40,082 bases of DNA, from positions 1 to 40,082 of IMG/VR virus record IMGVR_UViG_3300030109_003772, one strand, 5' to 3'. The DNA is from a virus. Shown here piece by piece: positions 8,568-18,800 of this stretch (positions are counted from its first letter, which is position 1; every line of letters begins with the position of its first letter). Below the pieces are notes generated by a model. The model ran no database searches and was not told where the DNA came from. It saw nothing but the letters and a program-made list of their open reading frames with translations. The position numbers were made by a program, and so were the translations under genes.

Positions 8568-10076
8568 ATGGCAATTACCCCAGGAGGTAGTTTGAATAGT
8601 GTGCCCGCTCCACAAAAGCAAGCGCTTAATTCAAATTATCTAGATTTTACGGGCTCCACTAATGACTGGAGACAACAATACCTGCCTGACTTAATGGAAA
8701 AAGAAGCTGAAGTTTTCGGACCGAGAACTATAGCTGGTTTTTTAGCTAAAGTTGGTGCAGAAGAGGCTATGACCTCAGACCAAGTAGTTTGGTCAGAACA
8801 AGGTAGATTACACCTTTCATACAAATGTTCAATGATTGATGCTGACCAAGGAATTGGTGGTGACAATCCTGGTTGTGAGATAGAAATACTAACTGATATG
8901 GATGGTCAAGATCCAGGCACTAATCACGGTGTACGTGTGAACGATACTGTTATTGTTGCTGGTGGAACTGGTCAAACATTTAAAGGTATCGTTACTCAAG
9001 CATCTGCTGGTTCAACAAACATTGAAGTTGTACCTTACGACGCTAATGATTCTGTTATAGCTGATGGAACTGATAACTGTACTATATTAGTTTATGGTTC
9101 TGAGTTTGAAAAAGGTAGATCATACTTAACAGCTGATGGTTATACTGATGCTGGTGCTTATGGTACAGCTACTGATGCAAGAGGAGCTAACGAGCCTAAG
9201 TTTACAACTTTCACTAACAAGCCAATTATCTTAAAAGATTACTACGAAGTATCAGGATCTGATGCATCTAGAATTGGTTGGGTAGAAGTTTCATCTGAGC
9301 AAGGACAATCAGGTTATCTTTGGTATTTAAAAGCTGAAGCTGACACAAGAGCTAGATTCACTGATTACTTAGAGATGTCAATGATTGAAGGTGTTAAAGC
9401 TTCAGGTACTAACGATGCTGATTTAATTTTAGGTGGCGATGGCAACGAAGCTGGTACTGAAGGTTTATTTGCTGCTATTGAATCAAGAGGTAACTTAACT
9501 TCAGGTGTAACTGGTGTTAATGCTGCTACTGATTTAGCTGAGTTCGATGCTATTTTAGCTGAGTTTGACAAGCAAGGTGCTATTGAAGAATACATGATGT
9601 TTGTTAACAGATCAACTAGTTTAGCTGTTGATGATATGCTTGCTTCAATGAATTCTTACGGAGCTGGAGGTACTTCTTACGGAGTATTTGATAACGACGA
9701 AGATATGGCTTTAAATTTAGGTTTCTCAGGATTTAGAAGAGGTTCTTACGACTTCTACAAATCTGACTTCAGATACTTAAATGATAGAGCTACAAGAGGT
9801 GGTATTAATGATGCTGCTGGAGCTAGTGCTATCAGAGGTGTTATGATTCCAGCTGGTGTATCTACTGTATACGATCAAAACATGGGTAAAAACATGAAGC
9901 GACCGTTCTTACACGTTAGATATAGAGCTTCTGCAACTGATGATCGAAGATTAAAAACTTGGGTTACTGGTTCTGTTGGAGCTGCTACATCAGCACTTGA
10001 TGCAATGCAATTACACATGTTATCAGAAAGATGTTTGATCACACAAGGTGCAAACAACTTTATGTTAATGAAGTAA
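8568..10076 (+). CDS. Major capsid protein
   Basis: A 502-residue protein after the scaffold candidate and before a strong terminator, as expected for the most abundant virion protein. The N-terminal arm (SLNSVPAPQKQALNSNYLDF) leads into PDLMEKEAEVFGPRTIAGFLAKVGAEE. Residues about 105-200 form a Gly/Thr/Val-rich section (VNDTVIVAGGTGQTFKGIV) that could be an inserted beta-rich domain. The C-terminal half has the even mix of helix and strand of HK97-fold capsids. Codon choice is visibly more uniform (GCT, GGT, TCA) than in neighbouring genes, consistent with high expression. The exact capsid family is not assigned. Confidence 0.82.
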   Translation: MAITPGGSLNSVPAPQKQALNSNYLDFTGSTNDWRQQYLPDLMEKEAEVFGPRTIAGFLAKVGAEEAMTSDQVVWSEQGRLHLSYKCSMIDADQGIGGDNPGCEIEILTDMDGQDPGTNHGVRVNDTVIVAGGTGQTFKGIVTQASAGSTNIEVVPYDANDSVIADGTDNCTILVYGSEFEKGRSYLTADGYTDAGAYGTATDARGANEPKFTTFTNKPIILKDYYEVSGSDASRIGWVEVSSEQGQSGYLWYLKAEADTRARFTDYLEMSMIEGVKASGTNDADLILGGDGNEAGTEGLFAAIESRGNLTSGVTGVNAATDLAEFDAILAEFDKQGAIEEYMMFVNRSTSLAVDDMLASMNSYGAGGTSYGVFDNDEDMALNLGFSGFRRGSYDFYKSDFRYLNDRATRGGINDAAGASAIRGVMIPAGVSTVYDQNMGKNMKRPFLHVRYRASATDDRRLKTWVTGSVGAATSALDAMQLHMLSERCLITQGANNFMLMK

Positions 10077-10088
10077 ACTATTTATTTT

Positions 10089-10121
10089 ATAAGGGCGGTC
10101 TAGTATCGCCCTTATATTTTT
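10089..10121 (+). terminator. Intrinsic terminator after the capsid gene
   Basis: Nine base pairs, ATAAGGGCG with CGCCCTTAT, close a nine-base loop and are followed by a T-rich tract. The hairpin begins 12 bases after the capsid stop and is one of the three strongest in the window. Confidence 0.85.
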
Positions 10122-10145
10122 ATTAATTATATTATATATTATATT

Positions 10146-10979
10146 ATGGCAAAGAAAAAAGTAACAACTAAGGTTGAAGAACCTATAGTTGAAGAAACAG
10201 TGGTTGTAGAAAAGCAACCTAAGGTTGAAGCTCCTAAAGTAAAAGCTAAACCAAAAAATACTTGGGAAATAAAAAATAGAATTTATTATTTAAAAGGAAA
10301 TAAAAAACCTTTATCAAGATCTATAAAATCAGCTAACGTTTATTACTTTGACGAAGAAAAAGGTTACGAAAGAGAACTTAAGTATTGTCAAAATCAAAGA
10401 ACTTGTTTTGTTGATGAAATGAAAGGTGACCAACGATTAGAGCATATTATATTTAGAAGTGGTACACTTTTTGTAGAAAAAGAAAAGACAGTTTTACAAA
10501 AACTTTTATCATTATATCATCCTCATAGAGACAAATTGTTTTACGAGCACAAACCTGTTCAAATAGCTGAAAATGAATTAGATTGGTTAGAGTTTGAGGT
10601 TGAAGCACTTAAAGTAGCTAAAGATATGGATATCGATTTAGCTGAAGCTATACTAAGAGCAGAGGTCGGATCTAAGGTTAATAAGTTGAGTTCTAAAGAA
10701 CTTAAAAGGGATTTACTACTATTTGCAAAGAAAAATCCTAAACTATTCTTAGATTTAGCTCAAGATGATAATGTTCAGTTAAGAAACTTTGGTATAAAAG
10801 CTGCTGAAGCTAAACTTATAAAGCTTTCACCAGATCAAAGAACTTTTACTTGGGGTAACACAGGTAGAAAATTAATGACTGTTCCATTTGATGAACATCC
10901 ATATTCAGCGTTAGCTGCTTGGTTTAAAACCGATGAAGGTATGGAGATATACTCAAATATTGAAAAAAGATTAAACTAA
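10146..10979 (+). CDS. Hypothetical protein between two terminators
   Basis: A 277-residue protein. The first 40 residues are a K/V/E/P-rich low-complexity arm (VEEPIVEETVVVEKQPKVEA), followed by a beta-rich part (about 45-115, NRIYYLKGNKKPLSRSIKSA) and a helical C-terminal half (LDLAQDDNVQLRNFGIKAAEA, broken here as LDLAQDDNVQ and LRNFGIKAAEA). There is no signal peptide or membrane segment. It is the only gene between the hairpins at 10089 and 10998, so it may be transcribed by read-through at reduced level or from its own A/T-rich leader. A head-associated protein is a guess from position. Confidence 0.68.
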   Translation: MAKKKVTTKVEEPIVEETVVVEKQPKVEAPKVKAKPKNTWEIKNRIYYLKGNKKPLSRSIKSANVYYFDEEKGYERELKYCQNQRTCFVDEMKGDQRLEHIIFRSGTLFVEKEKTVLQKLLSLYHPHRDKLFYEHKPVQIAENELDWLEFEVEALKVAKDMDIDLAEAILRAEVGSKVNKLSSKELKRDLLLFAKKNPKLFLDLAQDDNVQLRNFGIKAAEAKLIKLSPDQRTFTWGNTGRKLMTVPFDEHPYSALAAWFKTDEGMEIYSNIEKRLN

Positions 10980-10997
10980 TATCTTTTAACTAATATT

Positions 10998-11027
10998 AAT
11001 AGCCACTCATTACGGGTGGCTATTTTT
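10998..11027 (+). terminator. Intrinsic terminator
   Basis: TAGCCACT (with GTGGCTA opposite) forms an eight- to nine-pair stem with a short loop, followed by TTTTT. It lies about 20 bases after the preceding stop and before the promoter-like motif at 11054. The remaining gap up to 11086 holds only that motif and A/T-rich sequence. Confidence 0.82.
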
Positions 11028-11053
11028 ATTTAGGGCTAACCTTTCACTTTATT

Positions 11054-11077
11054 ATGTAACTATAATATAGTAAAATA
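11054..11077 (+). promoter_or_regulatory. Promoter-like motif, copy 1
   Basis: The 24-base element starts ATGTAACTATA and ends AGTAAAATA, and contains TATAAT at 11061-11066. It differs from the element at 22922-22945 at only two positions. It lies just after a terminator and nine bases before a start codon, as expected for the start of a transcription unit. No clear -35 or Bacteroidetes -33 TTTG box is visible. Confidence 0.5.
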
Positions 11078-11086
11078 TATTATAAT

Positions 11087-11257
11087 ATGAGCGAAACAAA
11101 TAAATCAAAAGGACTAGGTGATACTGTAGAAAAAATTACTAGAGCTACAGGTGTAAAATCATTAACAGAGTTAGCTATGAGAGCAACTGGTTATACAGAC
11201 TGCGGTTGTGATAAACGAAAAGCTTGGCTCAACAAACAGTTTCCTTATTATAAATAA
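11087..11257 (+). CDS. 56-residue conserved phage protein with GLGDTVEKI and CGC motifs
   Basis: ATG at 11087 opens a 56-residue frame ending TAA at 11257. The sequence contains GLGDTVEKITRATGVK near the start and DCGCDKRKAWLNKQFPYY at the end. Small proteins of the form GLGDTVEKI...TGI...DCGC..RK..LN..FP are a pattern I recall from Bacteroidetes and their phages, so I regard it as a real gene despite its size. The paired cysteines may bind metal, but the function is unknown. It lies downstream of the promoter-like motif and just ahead of the adaptor genes. Confidence 0.75.
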   Translation: MSETNKSKGLGDTVEKITRATGVKSLTELAMRATGYTDCGCDKRKAWLNKQFPYYK

Positions 11258-11265
11258 AAATAATT

Positions 11266-11997
11266 ATGGCAGTACCAATAGATAATGTTTATCAAAAAGT
11301 TTTAGCACTTTGTAATAAAGAACAGAGAGGTTATGTAACACCCCAAGAGTTTAACTTATTTGCTGATAAAGCACAAAATGAAATTTATGAAAATTATTTT
11401 CATCAACTTAATTTAGCTCAAAGAAAACCTAATAGTCAAAAACAACACTCAGATATTTTAGAATCTATTGAGCATAAGCTAGCTGGTTTTACAGAGCAAG
11501 CTCCAATAAGTGTTACAACTTCTACTGGTGGGGCATTATTACCTAACAATGTAAATTCTTATAGAATAATAAAGGTTATAGGAAATGTCACGGCTCCTGG
11601 CACTGTAGCTGAAAGAGTAAGTCTTAATGAACTTGATTATATTTTAAATAATCCACTAACAGCTCCATCTACTAGTAGATCTATATATGTGCCCTTTGGC
11701 GACTTTGGTTTAATACAATTCCATCCTAATCCTGGTATTGTATCAAATGCTTGGACAGTTCATTACTATAGGGATCCCACAAAACCTAATTGGGGATATG
11801 TTTTAGCTGGTCCAAGTGGTTTTGAAAAAGCCCTATACAATGCTGGAACTTCAACTGATTTTCAATTACATCAGTCTGAAGAAGAAAACTTAGTTAATAA
11901 AATATTAATCTTAGCTGGAGTAACAATACAGAAACAAGATATACAACAAGCTGGGGCAACTCAAATGCAGGTAAAGAATCAAGAACAAAATAGTTAA
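11266..11997 (+). CDS. Putative head-tail connector protein
   Basis: A 243-residue protein beginning MAVPIDNVYQKVLALCNKEQRGYVTPQEFNLFADKAQ; the opening helices followed by a beta-rich middle (VNSYRIIKVIG, FGLIQFHPNPG, AWTVHYYRDP) and a C-terminal helix (EEENLVNKILILAGVTIQKQ) are typical of the adaptor-like proteins that follow capsid genes in phages of this layout. It likely sits below the portal. The assignment is from gene order and general fold pattern. The stop is two bases before the next start. Confidence 0.6.
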   Translation: MAVPIDNVYQKVLALCNKEQRGYVTPQEFNLFADKAQNEIYENYFHQLNLAQRKPNSQKQHSDILESIEHKLAGFTEQAPISVTTSTGGALLPNNVNSYRIIKVIGNVTAPGTVAERVSLNELDYILNNPLTAPSTSRSIYVPFGDFGLIQFHPNPGIVSNAWTVHYYRDPTKPNWGYVLAGPSGFEKALYNAGTSTDFQLHQSEEENLVNKILILAGVTIQKQDIQQAGATQMQVKNQEQNS

Positions 11998-11999
11998 CA

Positions 12000-12881
12000 A
12001 TGGGATTACTAAGTCAAAATCAAGAAACTTATTATGGATCTGGTAACGCCGCTAACTACGGTGATTATCAATTTACAACTTTAGATAATATCATAAATGC
12101 TTTTATGGTTGCTTATGTTGGTGAAAATAAAATAATAAGTAAAGTAAATAGAACTGATATTCAGTTTCATGCTATGCGTGCTATACAAGAATTATCATAC
12201 GATGTGTTAAGATCTTTTAAGTCTCAAGAAATAGAAGTGCCTAATACACTATCAATGATACTACCTCAAGATTATGTTAACTACATTAAAATAGTTAGAG
12301 TTGGTAGTGATGGTTTAGAAAGGCCTTTATATCCAGCTAGAAAAACATCTGATCCTTTTGCTATAACACAAGATGCAAACGGTGTATATCAATTTACAGC
12401 TAACGCTTTAACAGAGCAAACACCAAGTAACACTTCTACTAACTTTCAAAATGTAACACCTATCAATTATCAACTATATGATATTAATTACTCTTCTGAT
12501 ATAGAAATATCTACAGAAGGTAGAAGATATGGGTTAGATCCGCAATACTCACAAATAAACGGTAGTTTTTTTATAGACCAATTAAGAGGTTTAATAAAGT
12601 TCGGTGCTGCACTAGCAGGTGAAACAATAACACTTCATTACGTTAGCGATGGTTTAGGTACAGATGCAGAAATGGTTGTGCATAAGTTTTGTGAAGAAGC
12701 TTGTTATAAACATATAGCTTATGGTATATTATCTACAAGATCTAATATGCCAGAGTATATAGTTCAAAGATTTAAAAAAGAAAGATTTGCTGAAACTAGA
12801 AAAGCAAAAATAAGATTATCAAATATTAAGATTGAAGAATTCACGCAGATACTTAAAGGTATGGGCAAACAAATAAAATAA
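12000..12881 (+). CDS. Putative adaptor or tail-tube (gp4/gp11-like) protein
   Basis: A 293-residue protein. FHAMRAIQELSYDVLRSF is a helix followed by the strand-turn EVPNTLSMILPQDYVNYIKI, a segment seen in connector proteins of short-tailed marine phages. Later, LRGLIKFGAALAGETITLHY and CEEACYKHIAYGILSTR lead to a basic C-terminus. With the preceding gene it would join the portal to the tail. A role equivalent to T7 gp11 or P22 gp4 is inferred from position, not from specific residues. Confidence 0.62.
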   Translation: MGLLSQNQETYYGSGNAANYGDYQFTTLDNIINAFMVAYVGENKIISKVNRTDIQFHAMRAIQELSYDVLRSFKSQEIEVPNTLSMILPQDYVNYIKIVRVGSDGLERPLYPARKTSDPFAITQDANGVYQFTANALTEQTPSNTSTNFQNVTPINYQLYDINYSSDIEISTEGRRYGLDPQYSQINGSFFIDQLRGLIKFGAALAGETITLHYVSDGLGTDAEMVVHKFCEEACYKHIAYGILSTRSNMPEYIVQRFKKERFAETRKAKIRLSNIKIEEFTQILKGMGKQIK

Positions 12882-12885
12882 AATT

Positions 12886-15800
12886 ATGGCAGAAATCAAA
12901 CATAGTTTTACTGGTGGTAAGATGAATAAAGATCTTGATATAAGATTAGTTCCTCAAGGCCAGTACAGAGACGCGGTTAACATACAGGTTAGAACTACAG
13001 ATGGAGGTAGTGATGGTCAAGGTGATGGTGGTGTCGTTCAAAATTTAGAAGGAAATACTAACATAGGCTACTACAGTGGTAATGAAAGTAGTGGTGATAC
13101 TGTTTCTGTTTCTCAAAGTGATATGACTTGTGTTGGATCTGTAGGTGATGAAAAAACAAATAATGCTTATTTTTTATTTACACCAAAAGATCAAGATGCT
13201 GAATCATACAATGCGACAACTAGTATCGTAACAATGCTAGACACTATAGTTGAACAAAACGTAGATACAAATGTTTGCTCACCTGTTGTTGTTGATATAT
13301 GGAGAGTTCACGCGCCTATAGCTAATGTAATAACTGATTTTACTCAGTTTACATCAAGCACAATAAATATAACTTTAGTCGCTGGATTCACAAGTAGAAT
13401 TAGAGAGAATATGACTCTCACTCTGTATAACACCGCTAATGACAACTCTGCTTTTATTAAGATTAAAAAGATTGATGGTAATATAATAAGGCTTTACGAT
13501 CCTATAGATGCTTCTTCTTGGGGTAGTAGCACATTTACTCACGCGGAGTTTGAACACCCAAGAGTTTTAAATCTACATCCAGACAATCACGTTACAGCTA
13601 TAAACATTATAGATGATTTGCTATTCTTTACTGATGGTGTACATGAGCCTAAAAAAATAAATATAACAAGATGTAAAGCGGGTACTACTGCTGATATTGA
13701 TACTCACACACAACTTTTAATTACGAACAATAATGGTGACTTAGTTGATGCTGGTGACGTAGAGTTTAGTGATGCTAATCTTGGCAATGTTAATAATGAT
13801 TTGTTAGAAGAGCATGTTACTGTTCTTAGACCAGCGCCTAAAACAGCGCCAACTATACACGTTAACGCTCGTGATGTAGCTGAGCTAAAGTTTACAGTAA
13901 ACGAATATTTAAACACATCTGGTTTAGTTCCTTGGATATCAGGTGGAGCTCAACCAATAGTAGGTGATGAATTACAAATAGGTTTATCTTATGATACGAC
14001 TGGCACAGCGGTGAACATAGGTATATCATCGCCTGAGCTTAGTCAAATACCTTTAATTCAAGGAGATGTATTAACAGTAACCCAAGAAGAAGTTGAAGTA
14101 GGATTTGATGCAGTTGATTTTAAAGTTGAGTTCTTAACATACTTAGATGAAGCATCGACAACATCTGTACCTGTTGATTTTGTAACTAATAAAATAAGAG
14201 TTAAAGTTTTAACTGAACCTAGTTTGACAATTGATAACGATATGACCTCTTGGTCTTTTGAAGTTACTAATTTAGAGAAACCAAAGTTTGAATTAAAGTT
14301 TGCTAGATTTGGTTATAGATATAAATACGAAGATGGCGAGTACTCTGCGTTCTCTCCATTTTCTGAATTAGCTTTTGATCCAGGTCTTTTTGATTATGAT
14401 GTAAAGAAAGGCCATAACTTAGGTATGATAAATACTATAAGAGAATTAACTATAAAAGATTTTATACCTTATTATACTGATAGAGCTTTAGATATTGTAG
14501 AAGTTGAAGTACTATATAAATCAACTGATAATCCAACAGTGTACAGTATAAAGAGTATTAAGAAGGTTAGAGATAACGAGTGGGAGTTATTTACTCCAAA
14601 CGATACAACTGTTGACAATAATAATACAACTCAATTAAGTATAGAAACTGGTAGCTTAACTATTAAGTCAGAAACTATACATAGAGCTATACCTTCAAAT
14701 CAAATACTTAGAGCTTTTGACAATGTACCTAGGCATGCTAAAGCTCAAGAAATAACTGGTAGTAGAGTAGTGTACGGTAATTACGTACAAGGTTTTGATT
14801 TAACATATCCTGTTGGTTTAACTCAAAACGTCATAAGTGAACCTGTAAATGGTCAACCTAAAAGATCTGTAAAAACTATTAGAGATTATAAAGTTGGTAT
14901 GGTGTTTGGTGATAAGTACGGTAGAGAAACACCCGTTATTGTATCAAATAGATTAATTGATTTAGATTCTGATCCAACAACAACTAACTATATAGTTGAA
15001 ACAGATGATGTAAGAGTTAAAAAGCAACTAGCTGCAATGTCTAATAAACTACTAGTTCAACAAGACTGGAACAAACTAGGTTTACCAGCTAGTACACCTG
15101 ACACTATGGAGTGGATGGATTACGTTAAGTATTACGTTAAAGAAACTTCTAACGAATACTATAGTATGGTGATGGACAGATGGTACTATGCTGAAGAGCA
15201 AGAAAACATATGGTTATCTTTTCCATCAGCAGATAGAAACAAAGTAGATATTGAAACTTACTTGGAATTAAAAAAAGCTCATGGAGAAAACACACCAGTA
15301 TTAGAGGATGCTAGATATAAAATAATAGCTATAGAAAATGAAGCTCCTGATTTTATAAAGATAGATCATAGGTTTATGGGTGAAGTACGGATATCATCAG
15401 AGTTTACTCATGGTGACTCTACAGCTGCGGTTAATAATGCTGATCCAACTCTACTTATAGATCCTGACAGAGGAAAAGCTATTGACATTGGACCAGATGA
15501 ATATCAAAACTTTTTAGATACATACGGTCCTAATAAAAGAGGTCAACTACTAGCTAGAGTTGTTGGTAGAACTCTTAATACTTCAACAGGTGTTACTCAA
15601 AACAAATTAGTAACTGGAGATTTTAAAAAAGTAACAAACTTTAGTAGAGGTGTAGTAGGTACAACGCCTAACGTCGCTACAATTAGGTTTAGCAAGTCGT
15701 TTGGTGAAAGTGCTAACATGAGAGAACGTTTTACATTAGCTGGTTACGCGCTAAACTTAGCTGAAGCGGATCCTGCTGCTAATGACTTAAATTACTTTTT

Positions 15801-18800
15801 AGAATTTAAAGAAGAAGTAGTAGAAAACAAACCAGAGTTTGATGGTAGATTTTTTGTATTAATAGAAAAAGATGAACCAATAGAAAAATATGTAGAAAAA
15901 GTAACAGCATCTTCTATTGGTTTTACTGAGATAGATCAAATATCTGTAAGCTATGTTGATTCACAAACTTATAATCCAGCTAGATCTGGTCCATATTCCT
16001 TTGTTGACAATACTGGCAATAGCTCCCTTGGTGCTGGTGGTGTATGGGAAGATTTTGACGCTGATGGCTCAGGCGGCTTAATAACAGATGAATCAGCAGA
16101 TGCTCATACTTGGTGGGGTTGGAGTCAGTTTTCAACAAGTCCAGCTACTCAGGCGGGTGTATCTTACGATCCTATTCAAGCTAACTTTTTTGCTTTAGGT
16201 TGCAACGTGTTTGGTATAAGTGGTCTTGGTGCGACTGGTAATGAGTTTTCAGGTACCTTCTATACATTTGGAAATAATAATGATAATAAAACAGTAAACT
16301 ACGCTAGCACAACTAAAGATTATTGGACTAATTTTTTAGACTGGCACCGATCTGTTAATGCATACACAGCGGTTGCTGCAGCAGGTGCCCACGTTAGAAA
16401 TAGAGTTTTTTTAGATGGTGCTAGAGCTACAATATACCGCTTGGAAGAGTTTGGTACAGATAGTGCTAATACTACAGAAATGGGTATTAGAATTAATACT
16501 GCTGACGATGCTATTAGAATTTCTAATGATGATACTAGATATGCTACGCCACCAGCCATATACAACTACAAACCAACAGCTTTAGACTACAGTATAGATC
16601 CAACAGCCGAAGGAATGTGTAGAATGACGTTTAGTCAAACTAAAGGCTCTGGTGGATCTCAAGATAGCTGGGGAGCGGAAAGTTCATCACCAACTTTAGC
16701 TGACGAACTACTAGGTGTTGGTGCTGCTTTAGATGTTTATGATTATTTTACAACACCTGGAACTTATTTTAGATTTTTAAATGATACATCTGGTCCAGAA
16801 GATCAACCATTTACCTATGTAGTCGTTGATACTAGTCCTGATGGAAGCGTTAGTTTGCCAATACAAAAAACAACACAAGTTAAAAACTTTGCTTTTGAAT
16901 ATGATGATGCTGACGAAGATGAGTTTGCAACTCAGCTTATATCTACTACTGAGCCTATTAACGCTAATAATAATAATTACGGCCAAGATATATCTAATCC
17001 TAGTACAACAGCTTATAGCGATTTTGATGTTGGTACTTCTACTTCACCTGCTGATGATGATCCTTCAACAGATTTAAGATGGGGCGGTGATAACGCTAGA
17101 TGTGTTGATATTAATGGTAACGATATAAATTGTTGGAGTATTTTAGCACAAGAAGGTGCTTCATATTTAGTGGGTTCAACTCAACTACAATACTATGTTC
17201 CACAATCAACTAACTCTGATGCGCTGTCTACTTCACCTGTTGGTCCAATTAAAGTAAAAGTTGGAATAAGAAGAAATAATCAAGATAGTGGTGGAAACTC
17301 GACTCAATATAAAGATCAAGGTATATGCAGAGGCTGCGCAGGTGACCAAAAGGGTTGCCATAGACACTCTATAAGATTTGAGTTTAGAAAAGTAGATGAA
17401 GAAACTGGAGAAGTACTAAACGAAGGCATAACTAATTTGGAAGAGTTTGATCCTAGAGGTTGGGCTAAACATGATGGAACAGCTGGGGCTATAAGGTTTA
17501 GTATACTACAAAGAGCTCTTGTTAGCGGAGGAGATGTAGTTGAAGCTGAAACAGATAGAGGTGTTTGGGAAACAGAACCTAAAGAAGGTGAAGATCTTGA
17601 TATATACTATGAAGCTACACATGCGTTACCTATGAAGCTAGAACAAGGTAACACTTTGGCTTACGCACCGTTAAAATCTAGAGTATTTAGTCAGTACTTT
17701 GATATTGAAGGTGGAACCCAAATAAACAATTTAGCTGTAGATTTAGATGGAAACCTTTTTAAAGATATTAAAGTTGGTGGAGCAGAGTATACACAAAATG
17801 AATCTATAATAAAAGTAATATCAACTAACGCTGATGATGTTGTTGGTGTACATAAAGGTGGAATAGGTATTGGCGATCATATTAGCTTTGAACATAGTAG
17901 TGGTTTAATTACAAAAAGTGAAGTTGAAAAATATTATAAAGCTCCATCTGGTAGTAATGTAACATACGTGGCAGGTCCAACTGTAGATGTTACTATAACT
18001 TTTGATGGTGGTGTTACAGATTCTTTACCACAGGGAACAATATCTATAACAAATCAAGATGGTTCTGCATTTGATGATGTAACTGCTTTTGCTGTAAGTG
18101 ATGGTATAGGTGGCCACGGTGCTAGTGTAGTTGGAGACGATGTTCCTGGTAATATATTCTTAAAACACTTTGCTGGTGTTAACAATCAACTAACAGATGT
18201 TAGATGGATAACTGGTTTCGATGAGGCCGATCCTGACGCTGTAGCTGGTACTTCATTTGATGTAACCTTACATTTTCAAACAGGTTACTACCAAATTAAA
18301 AAAGATGTTTATCAATACGCTGTTCAACTTGGTTGGCACAATTGTTATTCATTTGGTAATGGAGTAGAATCAGATAGAATACGTGATGACTTTAACGCAC
18401 CTCAAATAGATAATGGTGTTAGAGTATCTGCAACAATAGATGACTTTGGTCAAGAGAATAAAACAAGTAGTTTAATATATTCAGGTTTATATAATACAAC
18501 ATCTGGTGTTAATGATTTAAATGAATTTAACATGGGTGAAAAAATAATTAAAGATTTAAACCCGGCTTATGGCTCTATACAAAGATTAAAAAGTAGAGAT
18601 ACAGATGTTATTGCTTTTTGTGAAGATAGAATATTAAAAATTTTAGCAAATAAAGAAGCTGTATTTAATGCAGATGGTAATCCACAGTTAACAGCAACTG
18701 ATAGAGTGTTAGGACAAGTATCTACATTTTTAGGTGACTATGGTATATCTAATAATCCAGAATCTTTAGCTGTTGATCAGTACAGAATGTACTTTACCGA

